Below, piece by piece: positions 52,894-56,763 of a DNA stretch of 56,763 nt. The stretch is from Coriobacteriia bacterium (GTDB taxonomy: Bacteria > Actinomycetota > Coriobacteriia > Anaerosomatales > Kmv31), in NCBI GenBank assembly GCA_014859305.1, contig JACUUM010000007.1:1-56763 (forward strand), given 5' to 3'. The translations under genes and the position numbers were made by a program. How positions within the stretch are numbered: the stretch's first letter is position 1; each line of letters opens with the position of its first letter. Under the pieces are notes generated by a model. That model searched no databases. It was given only the letters and a program-made list of their open reading frames with translations, and was not told the origin of the DNA.

Positions 52894-54150
52894 ATGTTCG
52901 AAGGACTCGGCCTTTCGCCGCGGCTTCTTTCCGCCGTGGCGGCGATGGGCTACACGCGACCCACCCCCATCCAGGAGATAGCCATACCCGAGGTCCTGGC
53001 CGGCCGCGACGTCCTGGGCTGCGCCCAGACGGGCACCGGCAAGACCGCGGCGTTCGTGCTGCCCCTCCTGCAGCTGCTCGACGGAGGGAACGGCAACGGC
53101 GGCCGCGGCCGGGAGGCGAAGCGGCGCGTGCGTGCGCTCGTCGTCACGCCCACTCGCGAGCTGGCGGCCCAGATCGACGACGTCGCGCGAGGTGTCGCCG
53201 AGCACACCGGCCATCGCATCGCGGTCATCTACGGCGGCGTCGGCTACGACAAGCAGCTCAAAGCGCTCCGCGACGGCGTCGACGTGCTCGTGGCCACACC
53301 CGGGAGGCTGCTCGACCTGAAGGATCGGGGCGAGGCGGACCTGTCCTCGGTACGGATCCTCGTGCTGGACGAGGCCGACCGGATGCTGGACATGGGCTTC
53401 TGGCCCGACGTGCGGCGCATCGTCTCGTCGCTTCCCGTGAAGCGCCAGAACCTGCTGTTCAGCGCGACGATGTCGCCCGAGGTGCTGCGGGTGATCGCCA
53501 AGACGCTGAACGAGCCGGTCCGCGTGGACGTCGCGCCGGCCTACACGCCCGTCGAGCAGGTCGACCAGAAGGTCTACCCGGTGGCGACCATGCAGAAGAC
53601 TGCCCTGCTCATCAAGCTGCTCGAGGCCGAGCACCTGGAGCGCGTGCTGGTCTTCACGCGCACCAAGGAGCGCGCGGACCGCCTGCACACCGCACTGAAG
53701 CGCAGCGGGGTCGCGAACGAGGTCATCCACGGCGACCGCCGCCAGAAGCACCGCGACCAGGCCGTCGAAGGCTTCCGGGACGGCAGGATCCGCGTGCTCG
53801 TGGCCACCGACGTGATGGCGCGCGGCATCGACATCGACGGCATCAGCCACGTGGTCAACTACGACATGCCCGACTCGGTGGAGGACTACGTGCATCGCAT
53901 CGGGCGCACTGCCCGCGCCGGCGCCGAGGGCAACGCGATCTCGCTGCTCGGCCCAGAGGAGACGGCGCTGCTCCGCGAGATCGAGGCGCGGATGAGGCGC
54001 ACCGTCGAATGCGTCGACGTCCCGGGCTTCGCCTACCACGAGGACCGTATCGTGCCCCGCGCCGACCGCAACGCCGCCAAGTCCCGCAACCTCGCCTTCG
54101 GCGGCCGCGTGATGGGCCGTCCCCGCAGCCGGAGGATCGGCAGGCGCTAG
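52894..54150 (+). CDS. DEAD-box ATP-dependent RNA helicase
   Basis: 418 residues from ATG 52894 (AAGGAGAATC), preferred over an upstream start because the Q motif follows at once: FEGLGLSPRLLSAVAAMGYT, RPTPIQEIAIPEVLAGRDVL. Core motifs: AQTGTGKTAAF (I), TPTRELAAQ (Ia), ATPGRLLD (Ib), VLDEADRMLDMGFWPDV (II, DEAD), LFSATMSPEV (III), VLVFTRTKERADRL (IV), VATDVMARGIDIDG (V) and YVHRIGRTARAGAEG (VI). The short basic C-terminal tail (MGRPRSRRIGRR) resembles RhlE. It unwinds RNA, probably in ribosome assembly or mRNA turnover and cold adaptation. Confidence 0.95.
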   Translation: MFEGLGLSPRLLSAVAAMGYTRPTPIQEIAIPEVLAGRDVLGCAQTGTGKTAAFVLPLLQLLDGGNGNGGRGREAKRRVRALVVTPTRELAAQIDDVARGVAEHTGHRIAVIYGGVGYDKQLKALRDGVDVLVATPGRLLDLKDRGEADLSSVRILVLDEADRMLDMGFWPDVRRIVSSLPVKRQNLLFSATMSPEVLRVIAKTLNEPVRVDVAPAYTPVEQVDQKVYPVATMQKTALLIKLLEAEHLERVLVFTRTKERADRLHTALKRSGVANEVIHGDRRQKHRDQAVEGFRDGRIRVLVATDVMARGIDIDGISHVVNYDMPDSVEDYVHRIGRTARAGAEGNAISLLGPEETALLREIEARMRRTVECVDVPGFAYHEDRIVPRADRNAAKSRNLAFGGRVMGRPRSRRIGRR

Positions 54151-54215
54151 GCGGGGACGGCGCGCGCCGGGTCGCGGCGTTCCTGGGAATACCCCTTCAG
54201 CGGCGCCGTACGGCG

Positions 54216-54274
54216 AGGAGGGGGTGGTGCGCGTGGCGCCGTGGGAGGCGTGAGCCAGGAGGGGGTGGTGCGCG
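54216..54274 (+). repeat. Duplicated ribosome-binding-site element, 41 bp apart
   Basis: AGGAGGGGGTGGTGCGCG occurs at 54216-54233 and again at 54257-54274. Each copy places a start codon close behind: the first leads into GTG of a 6-codon frame (54233-54253), the second into the ATG of the zinc-ribbon gene. Confidence 0.8.
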
Positions 54275-54275
54275 G

Positions 54276-54467
54276 ATGATCGACTCCGAGAAGTGGCCGT
54301 TCGAGGCGATCGACTACGACGTGATCTTCTGCTCGCATTGCGAGAACACGTTCTTCCCCGCCGAAGCCGAGCCCGTCGGCGAGCGGTCGGCCGCCTGCCC
54401 GCACTGCGGCTCGGGACCGCTGGACTGGCGGGACTGGAACGAGGTACGCGCCCGTCGCGCGAACTAG
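54276..54467 (+). CDS. Small zinc-ribbon protein
   Basis: 63 residues from ATG 54276 with GGAGGGGG upstream. Two CxxC knuckles, C19-x2-C22 (IFCSHCENTF) and C41-x2-C44 (AACPHCGSGP), make a single zinc ribbon. The rest is tryptophan-rich and acidic (SEKWPFEAIDYD, LDWRDWNEV). No known family. It lies between the DEAD-box helicase and tRNA-Ile, and may be co-transcribed with the helicase (125 bp gap with the repeated RBS element). Confidence 0.7.
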   Translation: MIDSEKWPFEAIDYDVIFCSHCENTFFPAEAEPVGERSAACPHCGSGPLDWRDWNEVRARRAN

Positions 54468-54482
54468 CGGCGGCCGTGCGAA

Positions 54483-54509
54483 GGCCCCGGCGCGAGCCGC
54501 GCCGGGGCC
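54483..54509. terminator. Strong stem-loop between the zinc-ribbon gene and tRNA-Ile
   Basis: A 12-bp perfect stem GGCCCCGGCGCG / CGCGCCGGGGCC with a 3-nt loop separates two converging transcripts, 15 nt after one stop and 16 nt from the tRNA 3' end, so it probably serves both. U tracts are short. Confidence 0.7.
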
Positions 54510-54525
54510 CCTGGATGTCCTCGGA

Positions 54526-54602
54526 TGGTGGGCCCGACTGGATTCGAACCAGTGACCTCACGGTTATCAGCCGTGCGCTCTAACCGACTGAGCTACGGGC
54601 CC
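54526..54602 (-). tRNA. tRNA-Ile (anticodon GAT)
   Basis: 77 nt including CCA. Acceptor GGGCCCG / CGGGCCC pairs perfectly; D arm AGCTCAGTCGGTTAGAGC; anticodon arm CACGG-CTGATAA-CCGTG with anticodon GAT; T arm ACTGG-TTCGAAT-CCAGT. It has a near-consensus promoter immediately upstream. Confidence 0.97.
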
Positions 54603-54620
54603 GCTGGGGAAAGCTCGGAT

Positions 54621-54649
54621 ACCATATCGTGCGACCTGGGGCGAGTCAA
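54621..54649 (-). promoter_or_regulatory. Promoter of tRNA-Ile
   Basis: -35 TTGACT (54644-54649), 17-bp spacer, -10 TATGGT (54621-54626), then 18 nt to the tRNA 5' end; the spacing and sequence are close to sigma-70-type consensus. Confidence 0.7.
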
Positions 54650-54672
54650 GCAAGCCGCAGGCGCCGCCGGCG

Positions 54673-55068
54673 CTACTTCCCGAGGGTCTGGACGAAGACC
54701 TGCCGGCGGCGCGGCCCGTCGAATTCGCACAGGTAGACGCCCTGCCACGTGCCGAGCGCGAGTCCCCCGCCGGACACCGGCACGGTGACCGACGAGCCGA
54801 CGAGGGAGGCCTTCACGTGGCCGTCCGCGTTGCCCTCGACATGGTGCCAGCCCCCCTCGCGCGGGACGAGCCGGCGAAGGCCGTCGAGCAGGTCGCGGGT
54901 CACGCTCGGGTCCGCGTTCTCGTTGACGGTGACGCCGGCGGTGGTGTGCGGCACGTACACGAGCGCCCACCCTTCGGCTACCCCGTCCGCGCGAACCTCC
55001 TGCGCCACCCGCTCGGTGACGTCCACCATCTGTTCGCGCTCCGAAGTCCGCACGTCGAAACGGCGCAT
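54673..55068 (-). CDS. YjbQ/UPF0047 family protein
   Basis: 131 residues, full length; ATG 55068 behind GGGGAGGGGCCG. Family signatures LVYVPHTTAGVTVNENADPS, GWHHVEGNADGHVKASLVGS, GTWQGVYLCEFDGPRRRQVF. The conserved histidines and acidic residues line a trimeric cavity in known structures, and some members have weak thiamin phosphate synthase activity. Divergent from the bifunctional nuclease gene, with 91 bp between. Confidence 0.92.
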   Translation of the reverse strand: MRRFDVRTSEREQMVDVTERVAQEVRADGVAEGWALVYVPHTTAGVTVNENADPSVTRDLLDGLRRLVPREGGWHHVEGNADGHVKASLVGSSVTVPVSGGGLALGTWQGVYLCEFDGPRRRQVFVQTLGK

Positions 55069-55084
55069 CGGCCCCTCCCCTCGC

Positions 55085-55113
55085 CTGAAGGCGGCGTGTG
55101 CATCACGTATATT
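55085..55113 (+). promoter_or_regulatory. Possible promoter of the bifunctional nuclease gene
   Basis: TATATT (55108-55113) with CTGAAG 17 bp upstream (55085-55090); the -35 matches at only three positions, so this is a modest candidate. Confidence 0.35.
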
Positions 55114-55159
55114 AGTGGAACAATGAGATGCGTCGCCGAGCGCACGGGGGTGCTTGCTC

Positions 55160-55669
55160 ATGATCCGGGCGCGGATCGCGAGCCTGAGCGTCGACTCCAT
55201 ATCCAACCAGCCCGTCGTTATCCTCAAGCCGCTCGAGGAGGAGGGCGGCGTGGCCGACGACCGCCTCGTGCCCATCTGGATCGGTCAGGCCGAAGCGACC
55301 GCGATCCTGCTCGCGCTGCAGGGCGCGGAGCCTCCTCGGCCGATGACGCACGACCTGCTGCGCAACGTGATCGAGGACCTCGGCTTCGTGGTGCTGCGCG
55401 TGGAGATCACGCGGCTTGAGGAGGGCACCTTCTACGCCGCGCTCGTGCTGCGCGGGGAAGAGCGCGAGGTCGTCATGGACGCGCGGCCCTCGGACTGCAT
55501 CGCGCTTGCCGTGCGCGTGAACTGCCCGCTGTTCATCGCAGAGCAGGTGCTCGAGGAGGCCGGCGTCATCCCCGAGTTCGCCGAGGAGGAGACATCCGAG
55601 GAGGAGGAGCTCGAGCGGTTCCGCGACTTCCTCGAGAACGTGGACCCGAGCGACTTCATGTCGTCGTAG
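55160..55669 (+). CDS. Bifunctional nuclease family protein (DUF151)
   Basis: 169 residues from ATG 55160. Signatures: QPVVILKPLEEEGGVADDRL, VPIWIGQAEATAILLALQGA, RPMTHDLLRNVIEDLGFVVL and VVMDARPSDCIALAVRVNCP. These match the DUF151/BFN fold found in plants and many bacteria; the nuclease activity was shown for plant relatives. The C-terminal 40 residues are strongly acidic (EEETSEEEELERFRDFLENV), often seen in actinobacterial versions. It is divergent from yjbQ. Confidence 0.9.
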   Translation: MIRARIASLSVDSISNQPVVILKPLEEEGGVADDRLVPIWIGQAEATAILLALQGAEPPRPMTHDLLRNVIEDLGFVVLRVEITRLEEGTFYAALVLRGEEREVVMDARPSDCIALAVRVNCPLFIAEQVLEEAGVIPEFAEEETSEEEELERFRDFLENVDPSDFMSS

Positions 55670-55714
55670 CGCGCGCCCGCCCGCGAGCGTGCCCGCAAGG
55701 TCCTCGGCGTGCTC

Positions 55715-56763
55715 CTACTCGTACCGTAGCGCGGCGATCGGATCGAGCCTGCTCGCCCGGTAGGCCGGGTACACTCCGAAGAAGACCCCTACGCCGGCGG
55801 AGAACACGAACGCGAGCGTGATCGCCCACCAGGTGGTCAGCGTCGGCACCCACCTCGCGAGTACCGACGCGCCCGCCGCGCCGACCGCGATCCCGATGAT
55901 GCCGCCGAGCACGGACAGTACCACCGCCTCGATCACGAACTGGCTCAGGATGTCGTAGGTGCGCGCGCCGACGGCCTTGCGGATGCCGATCTCCCGCGTG
56001 CGCTCCGAGACGCTGACCAGCATGATGTTCATGATCCCGATGCCCCCCACGAGCAGCGAGATGCCCGCGATCCCGGCCAGCATGAACGTGAGCGTGCCGA
56101 GGAGCTGCTGGAATATGCCGAGGGTCTGCTCCTGGCTGAAGACCGAGAACTCCTCACCGAACCGCGGCTCCAGCGCACGGCGGATCCGGTCCCTGACCCT
56201 GTCGACGTCCTGGGCGTCGCCGGCCTTGACGATGATGGCCGAGATGTCGTTCGTGCCGAGCAGGCGCTGGGCGGTGGTCACCGGCATGTATATGACGTTG
56301 TCCTGGTCGCCGCCGAACGAGCCGCCCTGGGGCTCGTAGAAGCCCAGCACCGTGAACCGCTGGCCGTTGACGCTGATCGTCTTGCCGACGGGCTCGGCGT
56401 TGGGGAAGAGCCGGCGGCGCACCGTGGAGCCCAGCAGCACCACCCTCGCCGAGGCGAGCACCTCGCTGCGCAGGTAGACCCGGCCCTCCTCCAGGTCGGC
56501 GTTGCTGAACACCTCGCGGCTCTGCTCCGTGCCCGCGGCGATCGCGGTGCGCATCGAGCGGTTCCCGCTCTTGACGGTGGCCGGTCCCTGGATGATCGGC
56601 ACCACCGCGTCGACGCCGGTGAGACGCCTGCGAAGGTAGTCGGCGTCGTCGAGGCTGAACTGCTTGAGGATCGCAAGGTCGCCCCCGCCGCCGCCGCCGA
56701 AGCCCTCCTCGTAGTTGCCGGGGAAGACGAAGAGCAGGTTGGAGCCGAGCCCCTCGATCTGGC
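55715..56763 (-). CDS. MacB-type ABC transporter permease, N-terminus outside the window
   Basis: About 349 residues visible, open to the right edge. The visible start reads IEGLGSNLLFVFPGNYEEGF, the MacB periplasmic core domain, with glycine-rich GGGGGG insertions, then LRRRLTGVDAVVPIIQGPAT and VLASARVVLLGSTVRRRLFP, GKTISVNGQRFTVLGFYEPQ. The FtsX-like C-terminus has three hydrophobic helices: LGTLTFMLAGIAGISLLVGG, IEAVVLSVLGGIIGIAVGAA and ITLAFVFSAGVGVFFGVYPA, ending RASRLDPIAALRYE as in MacB/LolC. It exports via a tripartite or wall-directed route with a MacB ATPase, expected just upstream outside the window. Confidence 0.92.
   Translation of the reverse strand, partial: QIEGLGSNLLFVFPGNYEEGFGGGGGGDLAILKQFSLDDADYLRRRLTGVDAVVPIIQGPATVKSGNRSMRTAIAAGTEQSREVFSNADLEEGRVYLRSEVLASARVVLLGSTVRRRLFPNAEPVGKTISVNGQRFTVLGFYEPQGGSFGGDQDNVIYMPVTTAQRLLGTNDISAIIVKAGDAQDVDRVRDRIRRALEPRFGEEFSVFSQEQTLGIFQQLLGTLTFMLAGIAGISLLVGGIGIMNIMLVSVSERTREIGIRKAVGARTYDILSQFVIEAVVLSVLGGIIGIAVGAAGASVLARWVPTLTTWWAITLAFVFSAGVGVFFGVYPAYRASRLDPIAALRYE

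Overview
The window is GC-rich (about 68-70% by eye) chromosomal DNA from what looks like an actinobacterium, probably a Coriobacteriia/Anaerosomatales-type lineage. That placement is inferred from the GC content, frequent GTG/TTG starts, three-repeat CWB2 cell-wall-binding proteins, PspC proteins, a bifunctional-nuclease (DUF151) protein and apparent use of UGA as selenocysteine. No 16S rRNA or universal marker is present, so the placement is tentative. No phage, insertion sequence or CRISPR array was seen.

Layout. (1) 1-8053, minus strand: a 2322-residue secreted RHS/YD-repeat protein with a short, AT-richer C-terminal tip, a VanZ-like membrane protein directly downstream, then an in-frame orphan piece of RHS core running off the left edge. 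This is the classic displaced-tip arrangement of RHS/polymorphic-toxin loci. (2) 8092-12443: an amidohydrolase, a PspC / LiaF-like / PspC trio and a CorC/HlyC-type CBS protein. (3) 12595-15881: a HEAT-repeat protein translationally coupled to an HD-GYP phosphodiesterase; both start with a related N-terminal domain. (4) 15885-31311: two divergent blocks for heptose-containing surface glycan. The minus block holds GT2, HldE, SDR, GT4 and two GT9 genes. The plus block holds a thioredoxin/NHL protein, a GT4-GmhA fusion, GmhB, a second HldE and another GT9. (5) 31354-36411: two CWB2 surface proteins (one with a matrixin-like zinc motif) around a coiled-coil membrane protein. (6) 36455-40914: tautomerase, acylphosphatase, hemolysin-III-like protein, CapA-like protein and an ABC-2 exporter. 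(7) 41032-42444: tRNA-Ala, about 565 bp of unexplained hairpin-rich non-coding DNA, and a rhodanese-thioredoxin gene with an in-frame UGA. (8) 42644-51463: one 2939-codon cyclic beta-1,2-glucan synthase-like gene. (9) 51539 to the right edge: RtcB, DEAD-box helicase, zinc-ribbon protein, tRNA-Ile, YjbQ, DUF151 protein and a truncated MacB-type permease.

The most notable observation is two thioredoxin-fold genes whose first active-site cysteine codon is UGA: UINC at 24714-24725 and UPTC at 41907-41918. Each UGA is followed 25-27 nt later by a hairpin whose apical loop contains G near its start, as expected of bacterial SECIS elements. The rhodanese-thioredoxin gene also has a near-consensus promoter whose 17-bp spacer contains most of a perfect 16-bp palindrome, ATACCCCGCGGGGTAT, of the CsoR/CstR operator type. 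This suggests a copper- or persulfide-controlled selenoprotein. The NHL gene has an additional 1-nt frameshift right after the active site, which needs a read-level check. No sel genes lie in the window.

The heptose genes supply sedoheptulose-7-phosphate isomerase, heptose kinase, bisphosphate phosphatase, ADP-transferase and several GT9/GT4 transferases, but no recognisable HldD epimerase. The likely donor is therefore ADP-D-glycero-beta-D-manno-heptose, used for a wall or S-layer glycan rather than LPS core.
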